Origin: Oscillospiraceae bacterium | GTDB taxonomy: Bacteria > Bacillota_A > Clostridia > Oscillospirales > Oscillospiraceae | NCBI GenBank assembly: GCA_017516785.1 | Contig: JAFXAV010000075.1 | Location: 1 to 64,000 of the forward strand | DNA length: 64,000 nt | Direction of reading: 5' to 3' | Shown here: in pieces, positions 25,085-34,007 of the stretch | How positions within the stretch are numbered: position 1 is the stretch's first letter | Layout of the letters: each line of letters begins with the position of its first letter | The notes under the pieces: generated by a model | Told to the model about the DNA's origin: nothing | Database searches by the model: none | Seen by the model: only the letters and a program-made list of their open reading frames with translations | Position numbers and translations under genes: made by a program

Positions 25085-25633
25085 ATGAGTTTTTGGGATA
25101 ATGTTAAGAAATTTGCCCAGCCCTATGCTGACGATGATTATGATGATTACGATGACGAGGACGAATACCTCGACGATTACGAAGCTGAAGAGCCTGTCCG
25201 CCGCGCTCCCGGCCGCCGTCCCAACCCCGTGACCGCTCCTGTCGAAGATGACGATGATGACGATTTCGGCTTTGGCATGACTGCCCCCAGCGCCCCCGCT
25301 GCAGCTCCCGCCGCATCCACCGGCTTCAACGGTCATGTGGTGAATATGAATAACGGCCCCAAGCAGGAAGTCATCCTGTTCCGGCCCATCAGCTTTAACG
25401 ATACTTCCAAGGCTGCTGACGAACTGCGCAACCGCAAGGCCGTCGTGCTGAACCTGGAGAACGTAGACAAGGCTATGTCCCGCCGCGTTGTGGACTTCCT
25501 GTCCGGCTGTGTCTATGCCGTTGACGGCAGCGTCAAGAAGATCGCTCAGTCTGCTTACCTGTTCTGCCCCCACAACATGGATGTTGTCGGCGATCTGGAA
25601 AGCCTGCAGGCCGAAGTCGAAAGCTACATCTAA
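25085..25633 (+). CDS. sepF: Cell division protein SepF
   Basis: 182 residues. SepF binds the membrane through an N-terminal amphipathic helix (MSFWDNVKKFAQPY) and aligns FtsZ filaments at the septum. Residues 15-35 are an almost pure Asp/Tyr/Glu tract, followed by a Pro/Ala-rich linker. The folded C-terminal domain runs from about 95 (EVILFRPISFNDTSKAADELRNRKAVVLNLENVDK ... RRVVDFLSGCVYAVDGSVKKI). GGAGG lies eight bases before the ATG. divIVA follows at 23 bases, matching the conserved yggS-sepF-divIVA order. Confidence 0.95.
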   Translation: MSFWDNVKKFAQPYADDDYDDYDDEDEYLDDYEAEEPVRRAPGRRPNPVTAPVEDDDDDDFGFGMTAPSAPAAAPAASTGFNGHVVNMNNGPKQEVILFRPISFNDTSKAADELRNRKAVVLNLENVDKAMSRRVVDFLSGCVYAVDGSVKKIAQSAYLFCPHNMDVVGDLESLQAEVESYI

Positions 25634-25656
25634 GAAGATAAGGGAGAGAACTGCAT

Positions 25657-26364
25657 ATGTTTACACCGCAGCAGATTGATCAGATTTCTTTCAGCAAGGC
25701 CACCTTCGGCGGCTATAATATGGACGATGTCGACCAGTTCCTGGAGCCTCTGACCGAGGACTATGTGACTCTGTACAAGGAAAACGCACTGCTCAAGAGC
25801 AAGATGCGCGTTCTGGTTGGCAAGCTGGAAGAGTACCGCAAGAACGAAGCTTCCATGAAGGAAGCCATTCTGAACGCCCAGGCTATGGTTCGTGATGCCG
25901 AAGCAAACGGCACCATCGAAATCGTCGAGGCTGCCCCCGCCATCGCCGCTCCCGTAGCTCCCGTCGCCAACAGCGATGCTCTGATTGCTGCAGAGGAAGC
26001 CCGCGTGGAAGAAGCCCGCAAGGCTGCCGCTGCCAAGATTGAGGAAATCCAGGAGCAGATGCGTTCCTGCATCCAGGCTCTGGACCGGATCAAGCAGGCC
26101 AACGCTCCCGCAGCTCCTGTGGAACCCAAGATTGAGGCTGCTCCCGCTGTGGAAGCTCCCAAGGTCGCTTTCGACTACGAAGCTGCCGCTGCCAAGATCG
26201 ACACCGATGCTGTCGCTGACGAAATCTCCCAGAGCCTGGAAGCTCTGGTGGGCACCACTGTGGACACCGCCCCCAAGGCTGAGCCCCGCCACCCCGTCAA
26301 CGACACCACCACCAGCAAGTTTGCCAACCTGCAGTTCGGCCGCAACTACGACTTCGGCCGCTAA
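25657..26364 (+). CDS. divIVA: DivIVA-domain protein
   Basis: 235 residues. The N-terminal DivIVA domain contains the curvature-sensing segment FSKATFGGYNMDDVDQFLEPLTEDY (residues 9-33), then a coiled coil (TLYKENALLKSKMRVLVGKLEEYRK). An Ala/Pro/Glu-rich middle with a second helical stretch (AEEARVEEARKAAAAKIEEIQEQMRSCIQALDRIK) leads to a low-complexity tail. It assembles at negatively curved membrane and guides septum or pole proteins. The usual Phe-Arg membrane tip is not obvious, so it may be a divergent paralog rather than the only DivIVA. Last gene of the division cluster, upstream of a T-box. Confidence 0.9.
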   Translation: MFTPQQIDQISFSKATFGGYNMDDVDQFLEPLTEDYVTLYKENALLKSKMRVLVGKLEEYRKNEASMKEAILNAQAMVRDAEANGTIEIVEAAPAIAAPVAPVANSDALIAAEEARVEEARKAAAAKIEEIQEQMRSCIQALDRIKQANAPAAPVEPKIEAAPAVEAPKVAFDYEAAAAKIDTDAVADEISQSLEALVGTTVDTAPKAEPRHPVNDTTTSKFANLQFGRNYDFGR

Positions 26365-26374
26365 ACTGAAAATA

Positions 26375-26620
26375 ATCCAATGCTTTGAAGAGGACAGGTG
26401 ACTGGCCCCAACCGCTTTCAGAGAGCTGCCGTATGGTGCGAGGCAGTAAGCGACGGCCACTCATATCACCTCGGAGCAGCGCACCGAATGTAAGTAGGCT
26501 GCGACGGTCTGCGCCCGATAACGCGCAAACGAGTGCTGATCTTATGATCAGAACAAGAGTGGTACCGCAGAGGTTTATTGCGCCTTTGTCTCTTATCTGG
26601 AGACGAAGGCGCTTTCCCTT
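26375..26620 (+). promoter_or_regulatory. T-box riboswitch controlling ileS
   Basis: Leader of about 245 bases that senses uncharged tRNA-Ile. It shows the Stem I elements (GAAGAGGAC start, AGAGAGCTGCCG.ATGGTG.GAGGCAG, then the 3' side CACCTCGGAGCAGCGCACCGAA). An ATC triplet near 26465 is the probable specifier codon for isoleucine. The T-box sequence AAGAGTGGTACCGC is at 26555-26568. A rho-independent terminator (26580-26619) follows. Uncharged tRNA-Ile pairs with the GGTACC bulge and favours the antiterminator. Confidence 0.93.
26580..26619 (+). terminator. T-box regulated terminator
   Basis: Stem GCGCCTTTGTCTC / GAGACGAAGGCGC with one G.U pair, then TTTCCCTTTT. Its 5' arm competes with the antiterminator bulge. 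Confidence 0.88.
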
Positions 26621-26653
26621 TTATTACGAATACACTATGGAGGATTGATTCCA

Positions 26654-29440
26654 ATGGAATACAAGAACACAATCATCACCCCCAAGACTGCCTTCCCCAT
26701 GAAGGCCGGTCTGCCTGCCCGGGAACCCAAGATGCTGGAGCGCTGGGAAGAGCAGGAGCTGTACGAACTGATGCTGGAGAAGAACAAGGATCTTCCCCCC
26801 TTCGTTCTGCATGACGGCCCTCCCTTCTCCAACGGCTACATCCACATGGGCCACGCGCTGAACAAGACCCTGAAGGACTTCATCACTCGCTCCCACGCCA
26901 TGATGGGTTTCTACACCCCCTATGTCCCCGGCTGGGATAACCACGGCCTGCCCATCGAACGCGCCATCGAAACTTCCAAGAAGAAGCTGAACAAGGATAT
27001 GTCCGTCCCCGAATTCCGCAAGGCCTGCGAGGCTTTCGCCGAGGACTTCATCCAGAAGCAGATGGGCGGCTTCAAGCGCCTGGGTGTTGTGGGCGACTGG
27101 AAGGCTCCCTACCGCACCATGGACAAGCATTTTGAAGCTCAGGAAGTCAAGGTCTTTGGCCGCATGTTCGACAAGGGCTTCATCTACAAGGGTCTGAAGC
27201 CTGTCACCTGGTGCCCCTTCTGTGTCACCGCAGTGGCTGAAGCTGACATCGTCTATCAGGACGATCCCTGCACCACCGCTTACGTCAAGTTCCCCATCCA
27301 TGACGACCTGGGCAAGCTGTCTCAGTTTGATCTGAGCAACACCTACTTCGTCATCTGGACCACCACCATCTGGACCCTGCCCGGCAACCTGGCTATCTGC
27401 GTGCATCCCGGCGACAGCTACGCCCTGGTGAAGGCCGACAACGGCGACACCTACATCATGGCCGAAGCTCTGGTGGACAAGGTTATGAAGGTCGGCGGCT
27501 TTGAGAACTACGAGATTCTCGCCACCTATCCCGGCGCATTCTTCGAGAATATGCTGGCCAAGCATCCCTTCCTGGACAAGACCTCCCGTCTGGTCTGGGC
27601 TGAGTACGTCACCATGGATTCCGGTACCGGCTGTGTCCACACCGCTCCCGGCTTCGGCGCGGACGACTACCAGACCTGCATGCGCTACGGCATGGAGCTG
27701 GTTGTTCCCGTGGACGACTACGGCCGCCATACCGACTACGCCGGCAAGTACGCCGGTCTGAAGACCGAAGAGTCCAACCCCATCATTCTGGCAGACATGA
27801 AGGAAAACGGTTCTCTGTTTGCCGCTGAAGAAGTGGTTCACTCCTATCCTCACCACGACCGCTGCAAGAAGCCTGTCATCTTCCGCGCTACTCCCCAGTG
27901 GTTCTGCTCCGTTGAATCCTTTAAGGATGCCGCCATCAAGGCCATCGAAGACGTTCAGTGGTTCCCCGCATGGGGCGAAGACCGCATGATCAGCATGATC
28001 CGCGAGCGCGCCGACTGGTGTATCTCCCGTCAGCGCCGCTGGGGTCTGCCCATCCCCGTATTCTACTGCCAGGACTGCGGCAAGCCCGTTTCCACCCCCG
28101 AATCCATCGCCAAGATCTCCCAGCTGTTCGATGAGCATGGCTCCAACGTCTGGTTTGAGAAGGAAGCCATGGAGCTGATTCCCGATGGCTTCACCTGCCC
28201 CCACTGCGGCGGCAAGACCTTCGAAAAGGAAACCGACACTCTGGACTGCTGGTTCGACTCCGGTTCCACCCATTACGCTTCCCTGATGCACCGCACCCCC
28301 GAGCTGTGGCCTGCTGACGTGTATCTGGAAGGCGCTGACCAGTACCGCGGCTGGTTCCAGTCCTCCCTGCTGACCTCCGTCGGCGCACTGGATCAGGGCG
28401 CTCCCTTCCGTCAGGTTTTGACCCACGGCTGGGTCGTTGACGGCCAGGGCCGCGCCATGCACAAGTCCCTGGGCAACGGCGTTGATCCCGCTGACCTGAT
28501 TAAGGACTTCGGCGCTGACATCGTCCGTCTGTGGGCAGCTTCCTCTGACTACCATGCAGACGTCCGCTGCTCCAAGGAGATCTTCAAGCAGATCGCCCAG
28601 AACTACCTGAAGTTCCGTAACACCGCCCGCTACTGCCTGGGCAACCTGGCTGAGTTCGATCCCAACAATCTGGTTCCCGCCGAGCAGATGGAAGAGCTGG
28701 ACAAGTGGGCTCTGACCAAGCTGGACAAGCTGGTGAATGCTGTCCGCAAGGCTTACGACGGCTATGAGTTCCACATGGTCACCCATGCCATCAACGACTT
28801 CTGCGTTGTCGAGCTGTCCTCCTTCTACCTGGATATCCTGAAGGACCGCCTGTACTGTGAGGAGAAGAACGGCCTGCGCCGCCGCTCCGCCCAGACTGCC
28901 CTGTTCCTGATCCTGGACGCCATGGCAAAGCTGTTTGCTCCCATCCTGGCCTTCACCTGTGATGAGATCTGGCAGTCCATGCCCCATCGGGATACCGATG
29001 ATGTCCGCAATGTGCTGCTGAACCAGATGCCCGAGGGCTTCGAGGAGTACTGCCTGGACGAGGCTGCTCTGGAGAAGTGGGCAACCGTCATGAAGCTGCG
29101 TCAGGATGTCAACGGCGTTCTGGAGAAGGCCCGTGCTGACAAGCGCATCGGCAAGGCTCTGGAAGCAAGAGTCACTCTGAGTGGTTCTGACGCTCTGAAG
29201 GCCGCCTGCGAAGGCCTGAACCTGGCTGAAATCTGCATCGTCTCCGCCTGTGAGTGGGACGCTGCCGAGGAAGGTGCTGAGGTTGGTAATGGTGTCAACT
29301 TCCCCGAACTGACCATCGGCGTCAGCGAAGCCAAGGGCGCCAAGTGCCCCCGCTGCTGGATGCACTCGGGCAGCACCCACGCAGAAGGCCTGTGTGAGCG
29401 CTGCGAGAGCGTTGTTTCCAAGCTGGAAATCGAGCTGTAA
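26654..29440 (+). CDS. ileS: Isoleucyl-tRNA synthetase
   Basis: 928 residues, class I synthetase charging tRNA-Ile. The HIGH motif appears as HMGH in FSNGYIHMGHALNKT (about 57-60). The editing (CP1) domain includes YFVIWTTTIWTLPGN. The KMSKS motif appears as MHKSLGNG near residue 600, a variant I believe occurs in clostridial IleS proteins. The C-terminal zinc finger is CPRCWMHSG ... CERC. The start is ATG 26654 with GGAGG upstream; a TTG nine bases earlier is less likely. A T-box precedes it and a strong terminator follows, so it is a single-gene unit regulated by isoleucine charging. Confidence 0.97.
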   Translation: MEYKNTIITPKTAFPMKAGLPAREPKMLERWEEQELYELMLEKNKDLPPFVLHDGPPFSNGYIHMGHALNKTLKDFITRSHAMMGFYTPYVPGWDNHGLPIERAIETSKKKLNKDMSVPEFRKACEAFAEDFIQKQMGGFKRLGVVGDWKAPYRTMDKHFEAQEVKVFGRMFDKGFIYKGLKPVTWCPFCVTAVAEADIVYQDDPCTTAYVKFPIHDDLGKLSQFDLSNTYFVIWTTTIWTLPGNLAICVHPGDSYALVKADNGDTYIMAEALVDKVMKVGGFENYEILATYPGAFFENMLAKHPFLDKTSRLVWAEYVTMDSGTGCVHTAPGFGADDYQTCMRYGMELVVPVDDYGRHTDYAGKYAGLKTEESNPIILADMKENGSLFAAEEVVHSYPHHDRCKKPVIFRATPQWFCSVESFKDAAIKAIEDVQWFPAWGEDRMISMIRERADWCISRQRRWGLPIPVFYCQDCGKPVSTPESIAKISQLFDEHGSNVWFEKEAMELIPDGFTCPHCGGKTFEKETDTLDCWFDSGSTHYASLMHRTPELWPADVYLEGADQYRGWFQSSLLTSVGALDQGAPFRQVLTHGWVVDGQGRAMHKSLGNGVDPADLIKDFGADIVRLWAASSDYHADVRCSKEIFKQIAQNYLKFRNTARYCLGNLAEFDPNNLVPAEQMEELDKWALTKLDKLVNAVRKAYDGYEFHMVTHAINDFCVVELSSFYLDILKDRLYCEEKNGLRRRSAQTALFLILDAMAKLFAPILAFTCDEIWQSMPHRDTDDVRNVLLNQMPEGFEEYCLDEAALEKWATVMKLRQDVNGVLEKARADKRIGKALEARVTLSGSDALKAACEGLNLAEICIVSACEWDAAEEGAEVGNGVNFPELTIGVSEAKGAKCPRCWMHSGSTHAEGLCERCESVVSKLEIEL

Positions 29441-29451
29441 GATTCATATTT

Positions 29452-29483
29452 CAGGCCGGTTCTTCGGAACCGGCCTGTTTTTT
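29452..29483 (+). terminator. Terminator after ileS
   Basis: CAGGCCGGTTC / GAACCGGCCTG around a TTCG tetraloop, then six T. Confidence 0.93.
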
Positions 29484-29503
29484 CGAAATTACGAAAATAA
29501 TGC

Positions 29504-29531
29504 TTGACATTTTTCTTCTGCGTGCTATAAT
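29504..29531 (+). promoter_or_regulatory. Promoter of the tRNA-Thr/tRNA-Tyr unit
   Basis: Consensus -35 TTGACA (29504-29509), 16-base spacer, -10 TATAAT (29526-29531), 20 bases before the first tRNA. Confidence 0.85.
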
Positions 29532-29550
29532 ACTACTGTTCGGTTAAGCC

Positions 29551-29626
29551 GCCGGTATAGCTCAGTCGGTAGAGCAACTGATTTGTAATCAGTAGGTCGG
29601 GGGTTCGAGTCCGTCTACCGGCTCCA
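29551..29626 (+). tRNA. tRNA-Thr (TGT)
   Basis: 76 bases including an encoded CCA. Acceptor GCCGGTA / TACCGGC, D-loop AGCTCAGTCGGTAGAGC, anticodon loop TTTGTAA with anticodon TGT at 29584-29586, T-arm GGGGGTTCGAGTCCGTC. All four arms pair normally. Confidence 0.97.
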
Positions 29627-29641
29627 GACCGAATACCATAA

Positions 29642-29726
29642 GGGGGAGTTCCCGAGTGGCCAAAGGGGACAGACTGTAAATCTGCTGCGTTTCGCTTCGA
29701 TGGTTCGAATCCGTCCTCCCCCACCA
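29642..29726 (+). tRNA. tRNA-Tyr (GTA)
   Basis: 85 bases including CCA, class II with a long variable arm (CTGCGTTTCGCTTCGAT region). Acceptor GGGGGAG / CTCCCCC, anticodon GTA at 29676-29678 in loop CTGTAAA, T-arm GGTTCGAATCC. Its 3' end is echoed in the repeats at 35776-35802 (inverted) and 35950-35965 (direct). Confidence 0.97.
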
Positions 29727-29736
29727 CAAAAATCCG

Positions 29737-29815
29737 AAGACCTTCTGGTCTTCGGTGAAACAACCATAGTAATTCGAACACCTAGGTGTTGGACGACTAT
29801 GGTTGTTTTTGTTTT
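29737..29815 (+). terminator. Hairpins terminating the tRNA unit
   Basis: A CCGAAGACC/GGTCTTCGG stem without a T run, then CAACCATAGT (29761-29770) / ACTATGGTTG (29796-29805) followed by TTTTTGTTTTTG, which is the effective terminator. A further GCGGCTT/AAGCCGC hairpin lies at 29827-29845. No gene is seen between 29727 and 29942. Confidence 0.8.
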
Positions 29816-29942
29816 TGCATTGCAAATAGCGGCTTTTTCAAGCCGCACTTTTCTTATTCAGTTGGACATCGTTTTCCAAACTCCGGAAAATCCGTGCAGA
29901 AACTCCGAAAAATGTGCGATTCGAACACCCTTGTCTAAATCA

Positions 29943-31115
29943 TCAATCCTTGGAAACTATTGTGCCTCTAGCATAATTCTCTTCTTTCTGCACCGGTGTC
30001 TTGTAATGCAAAGTTTTATGGGGTCTCTTCGTATTATAGAAATCAATATACCTATCTACCGCCGCTCTGAATTCCCGTTCAGAGCGGTAATTGTATCTGT
30101 ACAGTTCTTCCTGCTTCATTGATGCAAAGAACGTTTCCATTACCGAGTTATCATAAGGCACACCGGGCTTTGAGAACGATTGTGTAACCTCAAGATGTTT
30201 CAGATAATCCGAAAATGACCTTGATCTGTAATTGGCACCTTGATCTGTGTGAAAGATCAGTCCCGATTCTGGTTTTCTTAATTCATATGCCATTCTGAAA
30301 GTTTCTTTGGTAAGATGGGTATTGTTGCTGTAACCAACTTTATAGGCAATTACCCGTCTCGCATACAGATCCATGACAACGCAGATAAAGTATTGTTTCT
30401 CCTTGAATCTGTAGTATGTAACATCACTCACCCAAATCTGATTGGGCCGTTCAGCATAGAAATTACGTTTTACAATGTTCTGGCATTTTCTTGTCTCGTC
30501 ATAGTGCCGTTTCTTTGCACCAATCCGAATGCTCTGCAAGTCCATCTCCCTCATGAGCTCTCTTACAAATGCGACGGTTACTGCTTCTCCCCGATCTTTT
30601 AGAATTGCGTGAATCTTGGCTGCTCCGTAGATTTGATTACTGTCATAGTAAATATCCTGTATCTCCTTTTTCATCACTTCGCGACGCTTAGCAGCCTGTG
30701 TGTTTCCCTTCAGACCACGGTTTATGTAATTGTAAAATGTGCCTCGTGGTACATCCAACACCTCGCACATGAGCCGCACACTATACCTTTCTTCTAGATA
30801 GAATTCCTCAAGTACTTTTAGTCTCTTATCCAAAGGTAGCGATGAAACATCGAATACTACCTTTAGCACGGCAACCATGCCTTCTAACTTCTCAATGCGC
30901 TCCTTCAGCTTATAATATGATCGCGGATCTAATGCGAGTTTCTCTCCTTTCTTGCGAGCATCTTCCTCCCTTGCTTCCCGTGCCGCCGTAATCCAGGAAT
31001 AGATCGTACTCCGTGGAATACCTGTGTCCGCTGCGATGGAAGCCACACTTTCACCGTCGAGCTTCCGCTGAAGCAGCTGGTCTTTCATCTGAATGCCTGT
31101 GTCCTTTTGTTGCAT
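29943..31115 (-). mobile_element. IS3-family insertion sequence (transposase-spanning part)
   Basis: Minimum extent of an IS element, defined by its transposase. I could not identify convincing terminal inverted repeats or a target duplication on either side, so the true ends are unknown and the copy may be degraded at its edges. Confidence 0.7.
29943..31115 (-). CDS. IS3-family transposase
   Basis: 390 residues in one continuous frame. The N-terminus is a helix-turn-helix (LDGESVASIAADTGIPRSTIYSWI, about 18-41) followed by a coiled-coil stretch. The C-terminal part is an integrase-core (rve) DDE domain: first Asp in IWVSDVTYYRF, second in FHTDQGANYRS, Glu in NSVMETFFASMKQEELY, and a typical end YNTKRPHKTLHYKTPVQ. 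IS3 elements often split this into two frames joined by a programmed -1 shift; here no shift is needed. All three catalytic residues are present, so the enzyme could be active. It separates tRNA-Tyr from the CBASS operon. Confidence 0.95.
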   Translation of the reverse strand: MQQKDTGIQMKDQLLQRKLDGESVASIAADTGIPRSTIYSWITAAREAREEDARKKGEKLALDPRSYYKLKERIEKLEGMVAVLKVVFDVSSLPLDKRLKVLEEFYLEERYSVRLMCEVLDVPRGTFYNYINRGLKGNTQAAKRREVMKKEIQDIYYDSNQIYGAAKIHAILKDRGEAVTVAFVRELMREMDLQSIRIGAKKRHYDETRKCQNIVKRNFYAERPNQIWVSDVTYYRFKEKQYFICVVMDLYARRVIAYKVGYSNNTHLTKETFRMAYELRKPESGLIFHTDQGANYRSRSFSDYLKHLEVTQSFSKPGVPYDNSVMETFFASMKQEELYRYNYRSEREFRAAVDRYIDFYNTKRPHKTLHYKTPVQKEENYARGTIVSKD

Positions 31116-31232
31116 AATACAGCCTCCTAATGTATTTCCGGCATAAACCAGACTATTTATTATAGGTCGGTCAGCAATACAATACCTAGCTTAATTTTTA
31201 TACCGCCTCCACAAAATGTAGTTACAAATCTA

Positions 31233-31261
31233 TTGCAAATAGTTACGATGTTTGGTATAAT
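31233..31261 (+). promoter_or_regulatory. Promoter of the CBASS operon
   Basis: -35 TTGCAA (31233-31238), 17-base spacer, extended -10 TGGTATAAT ending at 31261, 37 bases before the CD-NTase start. Confidence 0.7.
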
Positions 31262-31297
31262 ATTCCTAAACAAATGTATGCATCGGAGGTATGTAAT

Positions 31298-32317
31298 ATG
31301 GGTGCAAAGTTACATAAGCAGTTTCAGGATTTTCATGACACAATTAAACTGGACAAGGAGTCTAGCCTGCTGAAAGAAAAGAGGGAAACACTTCAGTCTG
31401 ATATTGAATCCAAGTTGCCCGGCAAATTAGAGAGCATTGGCATTCAAATTACAAAGTCAAATCTTCACTTTTTCGATCAGGGAAGCTATCGGAAAAATGT
31501 CAGTACCGGAATCGTTTGTGATGCCCCCGACAGGGATGTTGCTGTGGATTTCGAACTGGATATCGATGCACATAGCGATCCTCGGAAAATCAAAAAATGT
31601 GTACGTGACGCTCTGAAAATCGAAAACAAACGGAATCCTTTGATCAAAGAACCCTGTGTCACAGTGAAATACATGCAGGCCGGAGAGGAAAAGATTCATA
31701 TTGATTTTCCGATTTATGCAAAACATAACGGAAACTATTATCTTGCTCGAGGCAAGGAATTTTCCCAGTCTTATGAATGGGAGCATTGTGACCCGAACGG
31801 TTTGAATGATCATCTGGATAACTTGTTTGCAGGAACAGAAGGTAATCAGTTGCGCAGGATCGTACGTTATCTTAAGAAGTGGAAACTTGAAAACTATGGA
31901 GACTCCTATACTAAGGATCAGCTTCCCCCTAGCATTGCACTTACCCTTATGGCTGGTGATGTTTTTAGCTACAAAACGGCGGATGGGCAAGATGACGACC
32001 TTGCAGCATTGTCCTCCGTCGTGAAGGGTATTAAAAACAAGTTTTCTTATGATTGGGAAACCGATAAATACACGATATCCTATTCGCTCCCGGTTAGACC
32101 TTGGAGCAATGTATTCTACAAAATGACTGCAGACTATCAGGATAGATTCTACAAGAAATGGTGTACCTTATCTACCAAGATCCAGAATGCCGTAGATGCT
32201 TCCGAGGAATATGAGGCCGCAAAGTTCCTTCAAGATGTTTTCGGAACAGACTTTGAATTACCTCCCAAGCCCCAGGCTAAAACCGGAACAGCAAGGAATG
32301 AATACAGCTATGCGTGA
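31298..32317 (+). CDS. CBASS cyclic-oligonucleotide synthase (CD-NTase)
   Basis: 339-residue cGAS/DncV-like nucleotidyltransferase, the phage sensor of the CBASS system, expected to make a cyclic di- or trinucleotide. The active site shows GSYRKNVSTG (Gly62-Ser63), then D78-R-D80-V-A-V-D84 as the first acidic cluster, and a later Asp136 in KIHIDFPIY. The C-terminal half is helical with QLRRIVRYLKKWK typical of the family. The start is at 31298 with GGAGG upstream; an in-frame ATG at 31274 precedes that site. The C-terminus is a flexible Pro/Lys tail ending in Ala, the part that Cap2 conjugates in type II systems. AT-rich composition differs from the flanking core genes. Confidence 0.92.
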   Translation: MGAKLHKQFQDFHDTIKLDKESSLLKEKRETLQSDIESKLPGKLESIGIQITKSNLHFFDQGSYRKNVSTGIVCDAPDRDVAVDFELDIDAHSDPRKIKKCVRDALKIENKRNPLIKEPCVTVKYMQAGEEKIHIDFPIYAKHNGNYYLARGKEFSQSYEWEHCDPNGLNDHLDNLFAGTEGNQLRRIVRYLKKWKLENYGDSYTKDQLPPSIALTLMAGDVFSYKTADGQDDDLAALSSVVKGIKNKFSYDWETDKYTISYSLPVRPWSNVFYKMTADYQDRFYKKWCTLSTKIQNAVDASEEYEAAKFLQDVFGTDFELPPKPQAKTGTARNEYSYA

Positions 32318-34007
32318 AGATTATCTTCAGGTTGTCCGAGATGCTTTTAGCGATTATACTGACTTCTCATTAGATGATGTATCTTCCGAGGATTCCCTGA
32401 TTCTTGCTCATTTTACTTATCAGGGAAGTTCCTTAACCCTATATGTTTCAAACCCGGGTAATACTTATTTACGGAGCATCATGGTTTGCATCGAAGATCG
32501 CGTTGCAGATGAGCTAAAAATCCCGGCACACTATATGCGGTATAATAACAAAGATAAGCGAAGCATGCTATGTCTTTTGGACAAGGAGCAACATGTGTTA
32601 TCCGCATACTCCTTATCTGAATTAATTGACCTATATCTTGGGCAAACGCAGTCTCTTCTCTCACTCTCTCCACGCCAGAAAGAAACGGAGTACTTAAAAG
32701 AGTTTGAATTCTATTGGGATGCTGCCTGTAAAACAACTGGCAATACTGATAATCAGGCTGAGGTTTATCTGCCTGAACTAGGGACTGCTGCCTTACTCAA
32801 CTGTTGGTATACCAAAGATAACGGCAAAGGCAAGTATGTTCTTTTCCCAGAGAGTATAGCTTTCAATTCACGCAATATCCCAAAGGGATCCAAATCTACA
32901 GCAATATACATCCCTATTGACTATCCAAACGGAATTGTTCCTCCTCAAGGCAATATTCCGTGGAGTGCACACGATTTGCTGGACATCGTTTGTAATCAAA
33001 CGAAAGACAGGATTTCCACAGACTCTTACGCTTTTCTTAGCGATTTGCAGATAGACAATTACCAAAAAGTTGTAGTATTTTCATTCTCTCAGCCAGAATC
33101 GGTAGCAATTACTGTTGCAGGTGTTCTCTCGTTCAATAGCAACAGTAAGAAAAGCTTCATTAGTAAAATTCAGGAAGATTTCAAGTCCTTCACACCCGTC
33201 AAATCTAGCCGTATGGATATGAAATATCTTCACGAAAGAGTTGGGCAGTATCATTCTGTGTTTCCGTCTGTGCTACTGATTGGTTGCGGATCAGTCGGAA
33301 GTTATATCTTACCTGAACTTATTAATTTGGGTGCCGTGAATATTGGTATATCTGATCCCGATGAATTTGCTAGTGGGAATGCTCTCCGGCACTATCTGGG
33401 GCCTCGCAGTCATGGTTATCACAAAACTGCTAGCATGAAGTTCTTTATGGAATATGAGAATCCCCTTGTTTCTATTGAGGTAATACCAAACATCTTGGAT
33501 ATGAATGATAGCGATCTGGCTGAAATCCTCTCTAAATACCAGGTAGTCATTGTCGCTGTAGGCGGCACAGATTTGCAGAGAAGGTTTAATTATCACTTCT
33601 CCAAAATTAGCCCTACCTCTTGGTTCCTATACAATTGGTTGGATGCCGCTGGAAAAGGCTCCCATGTTCTTGCCATGCGTTATTCACATAAGGGATGTTT
33701 CAACTGTTTCTTTTTTGATAATGGTGAACCCATTTCAAGAAACAAGGTATCTTATACCGATGGAACAGAAAGAGTTATCGGGAATGGCTGTGGTGGTTCA
33801 TTTTCTCCCTATGGAAATAATGTGCTCGTCCGCAATACTTCCTTAGTACTTTCTGTATTGCAGGGCATCTTCGATGGTTCTATTGTCCAGAACACTGTTG
33901 CTTCGATTAGAAATGATTTTTCGTCACTCGAAAGCAGTATTACTATAGCTCCCATCATCAATACAAGTTTTGCAGAAGAAAGATGTGATATATGTGGTCA
34001 CATATGA
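32310..34007 (+). CDS. cap2: CBASS Cap2, E2-E1 ubiquitin-transfer-like fusion
   Basis: 565 residues. The N-terminal part is E2-like, with its candidate catalytic Cys88 in RSMLCLLDKE and a following helix (ELIDLYLGQTQSLL). A middle linker domain is followed by an E1/ThiF adenylation domain, with nucleotide-binding LLIGCGSVGSYILPEL near residue 322 and SDPDEFASGNALRHYLG after it. Zinc-type cysteines are in GCFNCFFF and in the last residues CDICGH. A candidate E1 cysteine is in GNGCGGSFSP. In type II CBASS, Cap2 attaches the CD-NTase C-terminus to targets and primes it. The start at 32310 overlaps the CD-NTase stop by 8 bases; an ATG at 32298 is the alternative. Confidence 0.92.
   Translation: MREDYLQVVRDAFSDYTDFSLDDVSSEDSLILAHFTYQGSSLTLYVSNPGNTYLRSIMVCIEDRVADELKIPAHYMRYNNKDKRSMLCLLDKEQHVLSAYSLSELIDLYLGQTQSLLSLSPRQKETEYLKEFEFYWDAACKTTGNTDNQAEVYLPELGTAALLNCWYTKDNGKGKYVLFPESIAFNSRNIPKGSKSTAIYIPIDYPNGIVPPQGNIPWSAHDLLDIVCNQTKDRISTDSYAFLSDLQIDNYQKVVVFSFSQPESVAITVAGVLSFNSNSKKSFISKIQEDFKSFTPVKSSRMDMKYLHERVGQYHSVFPSVLLIGCGSVGSYILPELINLGAVNIGISDPDEFASGNALRHYLGPRSHGYHKTASMKFFMEYENPLVSIEVIPNILDMNDSDLAEILSKYQVVIVAVGGTDLQRRFNYHFSKISPTSWFLYNWLDAAGKGSHVLAMRYSHKGCFNCFFFDNGEPISRNKVSYTDGTERVIGNGCGGSFSPYGNNVLVRNTSLVLSVLQGIFDGSIVQNTVASIRNDFSSLESSITIAPIINTSFAEERCDICGHI

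Noticed and set aside
29533..29848. Overlapping minus-strand frames across the two tRNA genes (GGGGRIRT-type peptides)
   Set aside because: These are well-known false genes antisense to tRNAs; the tRNAs fold perfectly on the plus strand.
29943..31115. Programmed -1 frameshift in the IS3 transposase
   Set aside because: HTH and DDE domains lie in one uninterrupted frame, so no shift is needed.
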